64,000 bases of DNA from Ulva prolifera (Eukaryota > Chlorophyta > Ulvophyceae > Ulvales > Ulvaceae), in NCBI GenBank assembly GCA_023078555.1, contig CM041203.1, positions 3,887,981 through 3,951,980 on the forward strand, written 5' to 3'. This document shows positions 24,652 to 35,968 of this stretch, piece after piece; within the stretch, counting starts at the first letter, position 1, and the number at the start of each line of letters is the position of its first letter. Below the pieces are notes generated by a model, which was not told the origin of the DNA, did no database searches, and worked only from the letters and a program-made list of their open reading frames with translations. Position numbers and translations under genes: made by a program.

Positions 24652-25854
24652 CGAATTTCACTAAGGGGCACCTTGCAAGCACACTGTTTCTCAGCGCTGT
24701 TCGTCACTGTTGATTTATTTCCATGTGAAACGGCTCAAAACCACGGTTGACATCACCTAGAAAGAAACTTTGCTGTTGCCCTCAACGGCGTAGCCTTGCT
24801 GAAGCCTGGTGAACTCAAAATCTGAACTCCTTGCGTGCATCACGGTGTTTGTGGCGTTGGTGCTACGACCGAATGTCACACGTTGCCTGATTCATGTGAT
24901 GCTGCACAATTGGTGTGGGTGCTGAAGTGTTGGAATCCATCAACGTATAAACAACTACACGATTTCTTTAGCATCACCCGCCGCTGTCACATGTTTATTT
25001 CAGATTCATGGTTGACTCACTGCCTGCAAGTGTGGTCAATAATGTTCATGATGTTTGTGGTCATTGATCTGATTGACCCCAGCTGTGACAGACGAAACTG
25101 GAAGAATCCTGGGAGACACTGTTGACATGTTCATCAGATTCATGAGGCTTATCAGATGAGCATGGCACACTGGTCATTACCGGTACAAGATCAGGAATTA
25201 GGTCGATATCCCAGCAGAAGACAACCAGTCACTACGTGCTCGCAGAAATAAATCCGGCGGATACGCCCATCAGATGCAACAGTAACTCATGAGAAGTCTG
25301 TTACAAGAACAGTTCATGACGGCTGGGTACGCCATCACCGGCTGTCCGATAAAACAGTAAATTTGTCCCAGGCTTGTCACTATGATATGGAGAAAGATAT
25401 GAATCATGCATACGCATATAGCACAGACAGACCCCTTACCCATCCCAACATCGCTTCGTCAAGAGCTCACGTTTTACTGCATGCACAGGTGATACATAGT
25501 ACCGTACTACGAGTACGGCATCAGAGCTGAAAAAGCGTGATTGTTTTCCATTTCATGTATCGTATCAAGGCACTACGTGTCAAAGCACTGAGCTGATAGC
25601 GATTCATAGTCCAAGGTGGCAAGGAACAGTAGGCAATATGGGGCATGCACAGTTCCATACAAGTTGCTGCCAGTCGCAATCACGAAAGAGATGCCATCAT
25701 GTGCAGTGCACAGTTGGAATCCGTTCACCTGGGAGATTTCAGCACCCAAGGCATCACAGATGATTAGAACTCAAGATTTGGCAGCTTCTAGTATCACAAC
25801 CTGCGCAATCTATTTGTGACAAATCCATCAATTGATACATCGCATACAATACAA
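24652..25854. other. Intergenic with possible short minus-strand exons of an unknown gene
   Basis: No family is recognised. Three minus-strand stretches read like protein. One at about 25580-25760 includes AEISQVNGFQLCTAHDG. One at about 25205-25290 includes DGRIRRIYFCEHVVTGCLL. One is at about 25060-25180. Each is short and bounded by possible AG/GT sites, but the chain was not closed in phase. The 5' flank of FKBP20-2 also lies here. Confidence 0.3.
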
Positions 25855-28495
25855 TTAGAATTCATCATGCTGTATAATGTTGTCCGGAGGCTGCTTGCCA
25901 TGTCTGGACGTTTTCCCATGATATGCTGACCTGCTATGCTGATTGCGGAATGCAGACATGCGGTCGCACGATGGCAATTCCCTGGGCAGAGCAGACTGAC
26001 CACGATTCCTGCGCTTATGCCTACGTTGGCGCTCCTCTTCATGCACCATTTCCATATGGCACGTCCGCTGCAAATCGGCTTGGTACTCGCTCTCAATCTG
26101 TATACATCATCTGCTCAGCACCAGCAGGTGGACTGAAATGGCATTGTATGTGCGCCGATATTGTCTGTGAAGCTCAGAGATACGTTGGACCACATAGACA
26201 GAAGCACAACCATGCACCACAGCAATGCATCATGATCTCACGGCGCAGATCAGCCTGATCAGAAGAGGTCTTCGCACCGAGCGCTCAAACTTCTGCCGCT
26301 GGCGGCTAGCTTCAGGATAGGTGTCCTCAAAACGTTTCACATCACGCACAAAGTATGGCACGTCACGCTCAGCCGTCCGCAGCTGGTGCCGGTACTCACG
26401 GCTGTATGACATAGCTGCTGGCGGGCTGCTGGTGTTGATGAGGAGCGTCAAAAGCAGGAGGACGATGGGGAAGATGACGCTGACCAGCCCTGCAAAATTA
26501 CAGCAGTCAAGCAGGGAGGTGGGGAGGATAGGTGGACCACACCCTACAGCACAGCCAACCAACTCGCAATCCAGCCTGCTGCCCTCTCCTCCCCCACCTC
26601 CCTGCTGGGATAGACAGCCTGAGACCCATACATGTACGTGATGGGCACAAATTCCTCTTAGCCTGCTGTCTTACACAAATGTAAAGGGATGGTTCAACAG
26701 GCGTCAGGCTAGAGTGCGGCCCAACTCTGCCACAATCAATCTTACTTGCTCCACAAACGACACTGCTGGCTGACAAAAGCGCAGGTATGCGCTGGCATAG
26801 CTATTCACAGTCTGTACGGCATGTCGCACAGCCGGTATATCGCGCAGTGGCGCATACACCTGACGACGTTCGAACTCGACAATTTCACGGCTGACCACCC
26901 ACAAAGGTGCTCCAAGCAAAACTGCCCAAAACAGCCAGCCCAAAAGATACAAGATCAGTGGCCCTAGGAAAGCAAATGTCTGCAGCACCATTGCAAGCAG
27001 AAATATTCCCCTCATAGGATTTGCTTGCAAACTCTGAATGAATGCTGAGAGTCCAGGAGGGCCTGACGGACCTGCCATGGGGTTGGCCTGCTGCTGCGGT
27101 TGCCTGCGCTGTTGCCTAAAGCCAGGATGTTGCTGAAACCCCCCAAAGTGCATAGGACCCATGCCAAATGCGCCATTCATGCCGCCGCCAAACATCATAT
27201 TGAACAGGTCTTGAGGATCGATGTGATCTCCGCGGAATTGCGGCCCGCGTCCTCCACCAGCCCGAGCGGCAGCAGCTGATGCCATGTCCTCATGCCCTGT
27301 TCGATCATAGAAGCTGCGCTTGTCTTGATCTGTCAGGCACGTAAATGCCTTGGACACTTCTACACATCAGTGCCAGCATCAGCGTCCAAACATTCACAAG
27401 TTGGCACAAAATATATCCAGTCTTCAACATGGCGGCATGTTGCTTGGATGCCTCTTTCGGTCCCGGATTTCGGAGTTGTCAATGTACAAATGGATACCGC
27501 TATGTAATCATGCATACGTACATGCATGCGCGCTCCTAGAAACGGCTTGATGCCCGGCCCCTGTCCTTCGCAAGTACATACATGCGCGCTCGTGCGCGGC
27601 TTAGAGCCATGACTGAGTGAGTAGATTTGCGAGTGGGTTCCTAGAAACGGGTTGATGCCCGGCCTCTGTTCTTTGTAAGTACATGGGCAAAGACCCTTGA
27701 GCACGTGTCACGTCAACGTCCAGACATGTACGTCAAGGAGCACACCTCTCCACCTGACATCAGGAACGTGACAATGTGAGCGATAGTATGTGCATCATCT
27801 ACAGAAGGTCACTCCTGCGCCTGCAGCTGACCCAGAGCAGCGTAAATGCTGCAGTGGGATTCAGCTGCAGAGGCTATGACGTACAAACAAATACAGCCCC
27901 GACTGCCCATCCGAACAGGGTCATCCCCTGACAAGCATTGCCATGAGGATGTTTCGTGAGATGTCACGAAGAGAACACACCTTTAAACGCTTCTTCAGCA
28001 CCGGGCGCTTGACATTTGTCCGGATGCAGCTTGAGGGCAAGCTTACGGTATGCCTTTTTTATTTCATCTTCATCCGCAGACCGGTCCACCCCGAGGACTT
28101 TGTAATAGTCACCTTTACAACGTCGAATTCGCGCTATCATCTCCTGTTGTGCAGGAGAGGCAGCATTGCCGTTCCGACTGGTTCCAGCAGCGCTACCTGA
28201 ACCACCTCCCGACTGCCGTGGTGTTGGTGTGGGCCTCGGGGCACTGGTTGACCCATCGGCAGTCGCCCGCAAAAACTCCTGGAATTCTTTAACCTGCAGC
28301 ATACACACAGAATTTCAAGATGTGAGCCACAAGATGCACATTGCGCTTATGTAAGTCTCGCCACACCTCCGGGCACGCGTATAAATTGCTTGCTTTATCT
28401 GCAAAATGCTTGGCTTTAGCTCTGTTTCCTTCACTCAAATAATTTCGAGCTCTTTCCAAGCACTTTAACGCCTCATCTTTGTTGGCAGCGCTCAT
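25855..28495 (-). CDS. DNAJB12: DNAJB12/DNAJB14-type (plant DnaJ 49) ER-membrane J-domain protein
   Basis: Type II HSP40 anchored in the ER membrane, stimulating Hsp70 in ER-associated folding and degradation. Exon 1 (28495-28367) has the family N-terminus [16 protein letters not shown]. Exon 2 (28293-27981) has the J-domain from [20 protein letters not shown], with HPDKC as the Hsp70-stimulating loop. Exon 3 starts at 27359 with [17 protein letters not shown], then [15 protein letters not shown] and a Gln-rich stretch. Exon 4 (26489-26278) opens with a membrane segment [16 protein letters not shown] and the DUF1977 domain; exon 5 (26097-25855) continues DUF1977 with LPSCDRM and ends at TAA. 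Exons 1, 2, 4 and 5 are consistent in phase. The 3' end of exon 3 is unresolved: the frame stays open to 26704 through an extra two-segment hydrophobic region that typical family members lack, and a GTAAGA donor near 26750 does not match exon 4 phase. Confidence 0.83.
27534..27695. repeat. Two-copy direct repeat in a DNAJB12 intron
   Basis: A segment beginning CCTAGAAACGGCTTGATGCC at about 27534 recurs as CCTAGAAACGGGTTGATGCC near 27650, about 116 bp apart, with further similarity (CCGGCC, CTGT, AAGTACAT) after each. It lies within the intron between exons 2 and 3 of the DNAJB12-like gene. Confidence 0.7.
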
Positions 28496-30241
28496 GAAAG
28501 CTCACGCAATGAGATGGCCTGTCGAGTGGTTCTGCAGAGCGGGTTGACATGATTGACGCAACTTGTATCAGTCCTCAGCTCGTAGAAGCAAAATGTTTGA
28601 TCACGTATGAACGCACCACTGTCAGACCGGCAACAGCGTGCTTGAGTGTGCCACAATATCCTCGCTTCGCCCCGGCGGACTCTCAGAGCGCGGGCAATAA
28701 CCTGTAAACCTGCGTGAAAACAGCCACCACAGGCGATACCACGATAACAGAAGTGGTATGTTTCCTCCAGTGCGATCCACGACGTGAGGGCGCAAGCGAT
28801 CAGCTACAACGTCCTTTACACGTGTGGCAATGCTAGCCGACCATCTGTATCACAAGATTCACCTGATGCAAAAATCAGTGGGCGCAGCTTGTAGCATTGC
28901 ACAAGATAGATGCTTGCTCCCAGAAGTTGAGTAAGCTTTCGCGACTGCTGCATGCATGGGGAGCACGGCGCTGTGTACCTGGCGCGGCGTTTGGTGCTGC
29001 AAGAAGGCGTCTCCAAAGAAATCCTATGGTAAGGCAGGCACAAATCGCAGTCTGTTGAGGCGACATACTGCAGCTGCCGATGCTAGGCCTAGCTAGGTGT
29101 GGCGACGATTAGGCTGCATGCATGTGCATTTCAGGTTGGATGCGAACAAATTGCACTACGCAATTGAAGTGCTTCAAGACGTGCCGGACCACAGCAACCT
29201 GTTGATGAGCCAACTGTCGTCATGATGATGCGCGTGGCAGCGAGTGGCAGCCGGCAACACCGAGGCCTCGATGTTGCCGGCTGGAGGTCACCTCCTCTCT
29301 CGCGAGGTCACCTCCTCTCTCTGTACAGCCAGGACGCAAAGTTCTGATACAGTGGCCATACACGCATATACCGAGTAGAGGTGCATCGTATGCCTGTGAG
29401 GTTCTAGGCCCATACTGTGGTAGAGCTTGCATGTTTGGGCGAGTAGTGGAAAGCCCGCCTGGTATTCTCTGCGCAAGTCGGGTAGTGGCGCACAGGTATG
29501 GCTGCAGCCTGCGCGCTGAACAATCCGTCGCAAATACCGTGCCATTTACAGAACCATTGCGTGCATATCGTTATCAATATTACATTGATCCCTGCTCTGC
29601 CGCCAAGATAGAGTTTCTGTGAACGAGTCGCTCGCAAGCAGCGAGCAAAGAAGCCGTATAGCGGGTGTATGGAACGACGTTGCTGTGGTATATGACTCGT
29701 ATGCAGGCGCCGTCTACCAGTTTATATCCACACTCCACACATTTAAGTACACTGATACATAATTTGCATTCTGCATACTGTTTCGGTCAAGCAGACCCAC
29801 AAAAGCAGTGCCGGAGCTGCAGGCTACACTGCAGTATGGACTGTATTGGCGATGTATGGAGCACACAATACAGCACACCGACACCTGCCAGCGGCAGTAT
29901 AGATGAGCCACAGCCAGCAGGAAACACGCTTCACTAGAAGCCCATTGCCTTCAACAGGTCCTGTCGCTGAGCATCTGGCAGAGATGACAGCCAGAACGGC
30001 AGCATGCTGCGCCGTTGGCATGCTCCCAATGGCATGCTGTGCTGAAGGCATTGCGTCTTGAGCCTGCCCTCTGGCGACGTGTGCCTGTGGTCGTGCCTGC
30101 ATTTGTTCAAACCTGTCGTGGCAAAGCTGTTGTAAAGTGACACCAAGTGTATCACTTGCACAATAGCACAAATGACGCATACCCAAATCCGAGTCGAGTT
30201 CCTGGTCTGGTCATCAGCTGCATCTCCTTGCTTGTCATTCA
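28496..30241. other. Sparse intergenic sequence
   Basis: Upstream flank of the DNAJB12-like gene. Open frames are short on both strands and none resembles a known family. A near-tandem CTCGCGAGGTCACCTCC motif occurs around 29283-29320. No gene is supported. Confidence 0.4.
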
Positions 30242-30759
30242 TTGCTAAATTTCCTTTGTCACAACAACAACGAAGCTGTGGCTCCTGACCATCTTGTGAA
30301 GTATGTCTCGCAGATCTGTGACTGTGGGAAACATTCGGCTCATGGACCTGAGCAGATTGACTCCAAAGTGGGAAACTGTCATATCAAGTAGATATATCTC
30401 CAGCAATGCTTGAGGAAAAGACATTTGCTGCTCTATAAACTTCCAGAGTTGTATGTCCAGTTGTGCTGCCATTTGTGATCAGTGTCGAGTACCGTTCTTG
30501 GATCGAATCTGAGATAACACCAGCCACTGCCTCGAGCCATTTGTCACACAGGCTCCACAAATTGCGTGTCTGCTGTTCTTCCAAGTTTGTTCGCCACGAC
30601 TCGAGCCAGAAGAACCCAGTTGTTGTTTAGCTGTATCACGAGTTGCTGATCTGCAATCGAGAGTTCATGACGCATGCATCCACAGTACACATGCCGCGAT
30701 TCACGTACGCACTTACAACCTTCTCCATGTGTCCCAGCCACAGTCCTTGACCGGGGCAT
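30242..30759 (-). CDS. Possible unknown minus-strand gene fragment
   Basis: Two overlapping minus-strand frames look protein-like. One (about 30759-30384) contains QQLVIQLNNNWVLLARVV and then WLEAVAGVISDSIQERY. The other (30472-30245) contains QLWKFIEQQMSFPQALLE and FGVNLLRSMSRMFPTV, helical and Leu-rich. They are in different frames around 30430-30472, so a short intron or a frameshift would be needed to join them. I do not recognise the family. It may be a real helical protein or a decayed gene at the edge of the transposon cluster. Confidence 0.3.
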
Positions 30760-31299
30760 GAATTACAAGTAACACATCAACTGCGACATACCACAATCCA
30801 ATGTTGCTGCTGCTTGCATGGTTGTGCGTGTCTTCGCCAGGTTGCATCCAACAGCTGTGTCCAGACTTGACACGCACCATCTATTACGTTGCTAAAACCA
30901 GACATCAGACCCAATCTGTGTGACAGAGATGTCTAGAGCCATCCCGATAGTTATGACGACGTCCCGCTTGGGCGATGCAGCACAAGAATTTGCCGCGACG
31001 TTGTTGACCTACAAGGAAGTCGGGATCCATTGCCACCGGAATGCAGAAACATAGGCAATGCAATAAATTTCAAGATGACGAAGTGCGGACGCGACTTCTC
31101 GTAGACCTCGCGAATCGTTCTACCGGTGCGATAAAGAGCACGGTCAGCACGTGCAATTGGACACAGCCATTATAACAGTGGACATGATAGTCAATTTATC
31201 TTTCTGCATTGCATTATGAAATCAAATGCAGACGACACGCTTGATGCGAAGGGGCCGCAGCAGCACGAAGTGGCGACGAGGGTGTGCATTGACCAGGGA
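30760..31299. other. Unassigned flank of the retrotransposon cluster
   Basis: No gene recognised. A plus-strand ATG near 31216 opens a frame that runs into the solo LTR at 31305 and appears to continue after it; see findings. Confidence 0.35.
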
Positions 31300-31304
31300 C
31301 CGGC

Positions 31305-31651
31305 TGTCACAATGCATGCGCCTGCGGGCAGCAGCGTGGTGACAGGTGCACCCATGCACGATCGGTCTGCGGATCAGGTGCAGGGGTAAGCCGCCAGTAG
31401 GATTGTCCCGGAGTAGTGTGGGAGATCCTGCGAGGATCTCCCGCCGTAATCTTGACTATTCAGTGTGCAGATATGGCTGTGCACACAGAGAGCTGTAACC
31501 ATTCTTCTCACTGTTTCACGGTACTAGCAGTATCTGATCTCCCCCTCGCATTCCTCGGTTCTACCTCTGTGCGCAGCAGGTATGGAATGCTGGTTACTTG
31601 ACCTGACTTCAGACTGCGCGTCTGACCTGCAGATAGAGAGCATTTCTGACA
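31305..31651 (+). mobile_element. Solo Copia-type LTR with 5-bp target-site duplication
   Basis: A 347-bp LTR that starts TGTCACAATGCATG and ends TTTCTGACA, flanked by perfect CCGGC direct repeats (31300-31304 and 31652-31656). It is a solo LTR left by LTR-LTR recombination. The same family recurs at 32107-32455 (plus) and at 50518-51219 and 50663-51011 (minus). The landmark GTAACCATTCTTCTCACTGT is shared by all copies. Confidence 0.88.
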
Positions 31652-31656
31652 CCGGC

Positions 31657-32106
31657 CAGCACGAGGACATGGCGGTCAGCGCCCAGCTCGGAGCAGAAAA
31701 CCACACCCGTTGATACATCGCTTGCAAATGTAGTGCTATAGCATGTGCAGAGGCGGGCAGTGCCACAGAAAGTATCACTTGCACATATACAGGTAGGAAA
31801 TATCTCCCCATACAGTTCTGCGAAGGATGCGGCTCTATACCGCAGAAAAAACAGCCCCTTGGCGAAGCAAAAGGCACAGCAAACTACTCATTGTAGTTGC
31901 ATGGACTCACAACCATACACCACAGCCTATAGTGCAGTAAATAGTGCAGTAAACAACGCTGTCTATACTGCGTCAATAACACAGCAAATACTGCAGCCAC
32001 GTTCATAAGCAAAACTACCTTTGAGAACATGGCAGGCAACATCAGGCTTACGGCAGGCAACGCCTGATGGAGTACGGTCGCCAACATGAGCGCCATCAGC
32101 CATTCA
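31657..32106. other. Sequence between two Copia LTRs
   Basis: About 450 bp of unique sequence between the solo LTR and the next LTR. The short frame reading CEGCGSIPQKK near 31835 has no clear match. Runs of TAGTGCAGTAAA-type repeats occur near 31930-31960. Confidence 0.35.
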
Positions 32107-32455
32107 TGTCACAATGCATGAGCCTGCGGGCAGCAGTGTGGTGACAGGTGCATCCATGCACGGATGATCCGCGGATCCAGTGCAGGGGTAAGCCGCCAGC
32201 CGGGATTGTCTTGATGTAGTGAGGGAGATCCTGAGAGGGTTTCCCGCCCTAACCTTGAGTGTTCCGTGTGCATATAAGGATGTGCACACTATGATCTGTA
32301 ACCATTCTTCTTACTGTTTCACGGTATTAGCATCTCCCCGTTTAGTGTTCCTCGGTTCTACATCTGTGCGCAGCGGGTATGGAACACTTGCTGACCCGAC
32401 CTGACCTGTACTAAGACTGCGCGTATGACCTGACAAACTGTAGCGGTTTCTGACA
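32107..32455 (+). mobile_element. 5' LTR of the plus-strand Copia copy
   Basis: A 349-bp LTR beginning TGTCACAATGCATGAGCC and ending TTTCTGACA. It is followed directly by AGGTATCGGTGAA, a primer binding site resembling the complement of an initiator tRNA-Met 3' end. An inverted repeat at 32266-32289 (GTGTGCATAT...ATGTGCACAC) encloses a TATAA-like promoter core. Confidence 0.85.
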
Positions 32456-32840
32456 AGGTATCGGTGAATGTTAGCGTTATGTCTGTTGATGGTCTTGTTC
32501 AGGAAGCCGTTGGCCAAAGTCTGTGCGCAGATACGGCAGGCATTCCACTGTTCTGCTGGCGCTCGGACTGCGGTCATAAGCGCAGGCATCATTTAGCTGT
32601 CTCGTAGCAGCAGGTATGAGATGCTGGCCTCCTGACTTGACATAAGACTGCGCGTCTGACCTGACGAAGGATAGTCTTTCTGACATGGTATCGGTGATTT
32701 GTTTGCGTTATGTCTTTTATGGTCTTGTTCAGGAAGCCGTCGGCCAAAGTTTGTGCGCAGATACGGCGGGCATTCCACTGTTCTGCCGGCGCTCAGACCG
32801 CGGTCATAAGCGCAGGCATCATTAAGCGATCTCGTAGCAC
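32456..32840 (+). repeat. Duplicated Copia leader with a truncated LTR between the copies
   Basis: The untranslated leader after the LTR occurs twice (about 32456-32605 and 32686-32840), sharing TATGGTCTTGTTCAGGAAGC-like sequence and GGCATTCCACTGTTCTG. Between the copies lies only the last 80 bp of an LTR (about 32606-32685, ending TTTCTGACA). A second primer site, TGGTATCGGTGA, starts at 32686. The structure points to recombination between two elements. Confidence 0.8.
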
Positions 32841-32992
32841 ATTGTTATTAGATACAATTCGAGAAGCTTGTTTATAATGATCAGCGCTGGGAAAAGCGAA
32901 TGCGTTCGCTCATTTTCTCAACCTGTAGGCTTGTGAGCCATCCCATCGGTTAGTTACTGCGCGCGACAAACAACCGTCTGTCCTGCTGCAGG

Positions 32993-35039
32993 ATGTCTGA
33001 CCTCAATCTCTCTAACGCCAACTCTCCACGCGAGGAGAGGCATGACGAGGCTGACCATCAGCCATTCGTCGATAGGGACGCTGACCAGCAACTCCCTGAC
33101 GGAGAACAGCCCGCGGGTATGTTGCTCCGAGGCGGACGAGTTGTCCGGCCACGACCCTCTTCCCACACCGGGCAGAGCAGCCAGCAGGTGCCTTTTTCCT
33201 CTCATGTTGTGAACGATCATAGTCACACTGAGTCCCTCATCTCACTCGAGACGTTGACCGAAGCGCTGCGTGCATCTCGGGGACGTAGCGAACCTGATTT
33301 GACTAAAGGGAAATTGCCTGAGTGGAATTACAAGACTGAAAGCTTCGTTGCGTACGAGCAGAAAGTCTTTTTGTGGTTGGGACAATTTGAATTAGACCAT
33401 TTGTTGCAGCACGCACCGTCTGCGGACGAACAGCGTGTCCATGCTAGGGCGATGTCCGGACACATGTCCTGATGTCTTTGCCTGACGCGGATAGGACGAC
33501 TGTCTATCGCATGTCACACCTGTGTGAAGCATGGGCCTATTTGACTGCAAAGTATAGGCCAAGCACCGAAGCCGAAATCCACAGACTGTGGAGTTGGTTC
33601 AATTCGTTATCGCAGAATAATAGAGACGTAGCGTCTTACTGTGGTGATGTGATGAGTGTTTACACTCAACTGGAGGCACTAGGTGCCGATGTGGGCCAGC
33701 GATGGCTTCGTTTAAAACTGTTAGAAGTGGGGGAGGAGTTCAACGCTGTGCGCGGCGAAGTTCTCCACTCTTCCCCACACGTAATAGTTTCACGTTTGAC
33801 TGAGCACGCCGACTTGCTCAAACAACAGCGACAGCTGCAGGCTAGGTCTGGGGCACCTGCGGGCAAACCAGGCCATGGCTGGCGCAAGCAGCCCCGTGGT
33901 GACGACCCTGTGGTCGCCGCTCTTGCGGCTGGCCAGGCTCCTCGCGAGGAGACCAGGACCTGTTTCTTCTGCAAGAAGAAAGGACATTTGCGTGCGATCT
34001 GCCCCCAACGCAAACAGGCTGCGGCCAAGGATGTTTGTACAGTAGAGATGCCTGAAAAGTATCCGCAACCTGACGCGTCTCTGCCTTGGAACATGATTGT
34101 TGATAGTGGTTCGGAAATCGTGAAATTTTTACTGAGTACGGCCCATGCCAGAGGGCTGCCAATCCCGCGGGACCAGGCAAGCTCCCTATCATGGGCAGGG
34201 GAACCATTCAGGTGGACCTGGGTCCTTATGTCGATAAGCATGGGAACAAGCATCCTTTGGATATGGAAATCCCTGGTGTTTACTATGCTCCCGAATGTCC
34301 GTACAATCTGCTTAGCACAATGGGTCTGAGGCATGAGCAAATGTTCTTAGACACGCGCAGAAATGTGATGTATGTCCCTGGTCTCGGTGACATGGCTATT
34401 GGTATTCAGGATGATGTGAAATACCAGGAGCTCGATGAGGATGGTCACCCTGTTTTTGCATTTAAGATGAGTGTTGATACGAAACCCGTTCTCGTTGGTT
34501 AGCCCGTCAACAGGGGGGTAGTCTGGTCTAACCAGAGCAGTCCAACCTCTGTGGTTGAGGACCAGCACTAGTGGCATCACGTGGCAGCTGCGGCTATCGA
34601 CCTGCAGCGACCCAATGCTGGGGGAACTGAGGTCCCACATGACGCATACCTGCTGGACCCTGCTTTCATAGCGCATTTGTCTTTCCACCAGTCAACGTGG
34701 GTTTTGAAGCGTATGCAAGCAAACAATGATTTTTATGGTGATTCACGTTTGACAGTTGATTCCAAGCCAATGGGGAATCGTTGTCATGGATGCAGAATTG
34801 GCAAAGTGTCTGCGGGTAACTTCTCTGCCAATGATCGTCAGCTCATGAACCAGGCCAAATATCCTGGCGAGCAACTGCATGCCGACTTAGCTGGTCCTGT
34901 CACTCCAGTAGGGATTGGTGGTGTGAAATATGTTTTGTTTGTGATGTGTGCCTTTACCCGTTATACTTTCGTGGTCGGCCTGCGCAAAAAGAGTGAGGCT
35001 GCGGCCATGATGTCTTATATTATTGAACGCATTCATTGA
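32993..35039 (+). pseudogene. Decayed Copia gag-protease-integrase, 3' truncated
   Basis: Gag starts at the ATG at 32993. The frame breaks at about 33470, where the next frame continues from 33472 with the gag core, and CFFCKKKGHLRAIC is the zinc knuckle (CX2CX4HX4C). The protease motif MIVDSGSE follows near 34090. A second frameshift falls near 34130-34190 and leads to PECPYNLLSTM. In-frame TAG codons occur at 34500-34502 and near 34568. The gag-pre-integrase and integrase start follow from 34581: RCHGCRIGKVS (zinc-binding C..C) and YPGEQLHADLAGPV with the first catalytic Asp. The copy ends abruptly at about 35040 and lacks the rest of integrase, reverse transcriptase and RNase H. It belongs to the same broad family as the minus-strand Copia at 46.9-50.5 kb. 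Confidence 0.83.
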
Positions 35040-35144
35040 TCATCGCTGTAATGGCATGATCGAGCGGAGGATCGGAATCGCCTTCGAGGCACTCCGCCGC
35101 CGACGCCGGTGGTGTGCCCAACGCCGCCACGACATGACTGATGG

Positions 35145-35924
35145 CTACGTGTGGCTACATGTGCACATGCATGTCGGGCTGTCTGTGCCTCGGCCACGGC
35201 CTCTGCCACGGCCTCTACCACGGCCTGCGCCTCGGCCAGCATTGGGATCATTCTCATAGGAAAGCTGATCATTCTTCAGTTTGAAGCACTGGAGAATCTG
35301 ATGGCCTGGTCTGTGGCAATACTCACATCGAGGTCTCTGATCTGAGCTTATCTGATAAGCTCCGAACCGGGATGATGATGACGTGTCATGCAGCTTCTGA
35401 TAGAAGGTGCCTCTGAGATTCTCAGTCACGTCATCAAATGAGGGCAGAGTGGGCCGAGCCGATGTGGCTTGAGCCCATGATGAGAAGTCAGATTCATCAA
35501 GAGCAGCTAGAAACGTGAGAACAAACTCGTCTTCCTTGTGCATTTGTGCTGAGATCAATTCAGCACGTAAATGCTCTGCTCTGGTGATGAAGGTGTCGAG
35601 TGACTCATCAGCATTTTTCCTGAAGCTGGCTTGAGCTCGAGATAAGGCTATCTTCCGAGCCGAACTGACACCGGAGAACTGCTTCTTCAGCACGTCCCAT
35701 ATGTCTTTGGGAGATGCTGTGGGGCTGACTTGATGTATCAAATCATCTCCGACATTGCATGCAAGTGCAAGTCGAGCTGCGTTTTTATGAGCAACGTCAC
35801 CAGCATCATTGGCAACGGCGGTCCAGCATTCAAGGCTTCTAAGCAGGATTTCCATCCGCTGAAACCATTGGACAGCATTGGCTTGAGTGAGCTCAATGCC
35901 AAGCTTGACATCTTTAAGATTCAT
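35145..35924 (-). CDS. Copia gag (UBN2 type) of a second Copia family, element truncated
   Basis: An intact 259-residue gag frame starting at the ATG 35924-35922 with MNLKDVKLGIELTQANAVQW. It has a UBN2/retrotran_gag core (DIWDVLKKQFSGVSSARK, DTFITRAEHLRAEL), a zinc knuckle CEYCHRPGHQILQC and an Arg-Gly-rich tail near 35190-35240. An LTR and a half-tRNA primer site lie just upstream (35956-36266), so this is the 5' end of an element. No protease or pol follows; the element stops near 35050-35140 against the plus-strand Copia remnant. Confidence 0.83.
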   Translation of the reverse strand: MNLKDVKLGIELTQANAVQWFQRMEILLRSLECWTAVANDAGDVAHKNAARLALACNVGDDLIHQVSPTASPKDIWDVLKKQFSGVSSARKIALSRAQASFRKNADESLDTFITRAEHLRAELISAQMHKEDEFVLTFLAALDESDFSSWAQATSARPTLPSFDDVTENLRGTFYQKLHDTSSSSRFGAYQISSDQRPRCEYCHRPGHQILQCFKLKNDQLSYENDPNAGRGAGRGRGRGRGRGRGTDSPTCMCTCSHT

Positions 35925-35955
35925 TTCAGATCTTTGAAACGCAGTGGAAGCGTGA

Positions 35956-35968
35956 TGGGCCCATAACC
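35956..35968 (-). promoter_or_regulatory. Primer binding site matching the inside of initiator tRNA-Met
   Basis: On the minus strand it reads GGTTATGGGCCCA, directly after the LTR end. It is complementary to the anticodon-stem region of initiator tRNA-Met, the half-tRNA primer known for Drosophila copia and some related elements, rather than to a tRNA 3' end. Confidence 0.72.
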
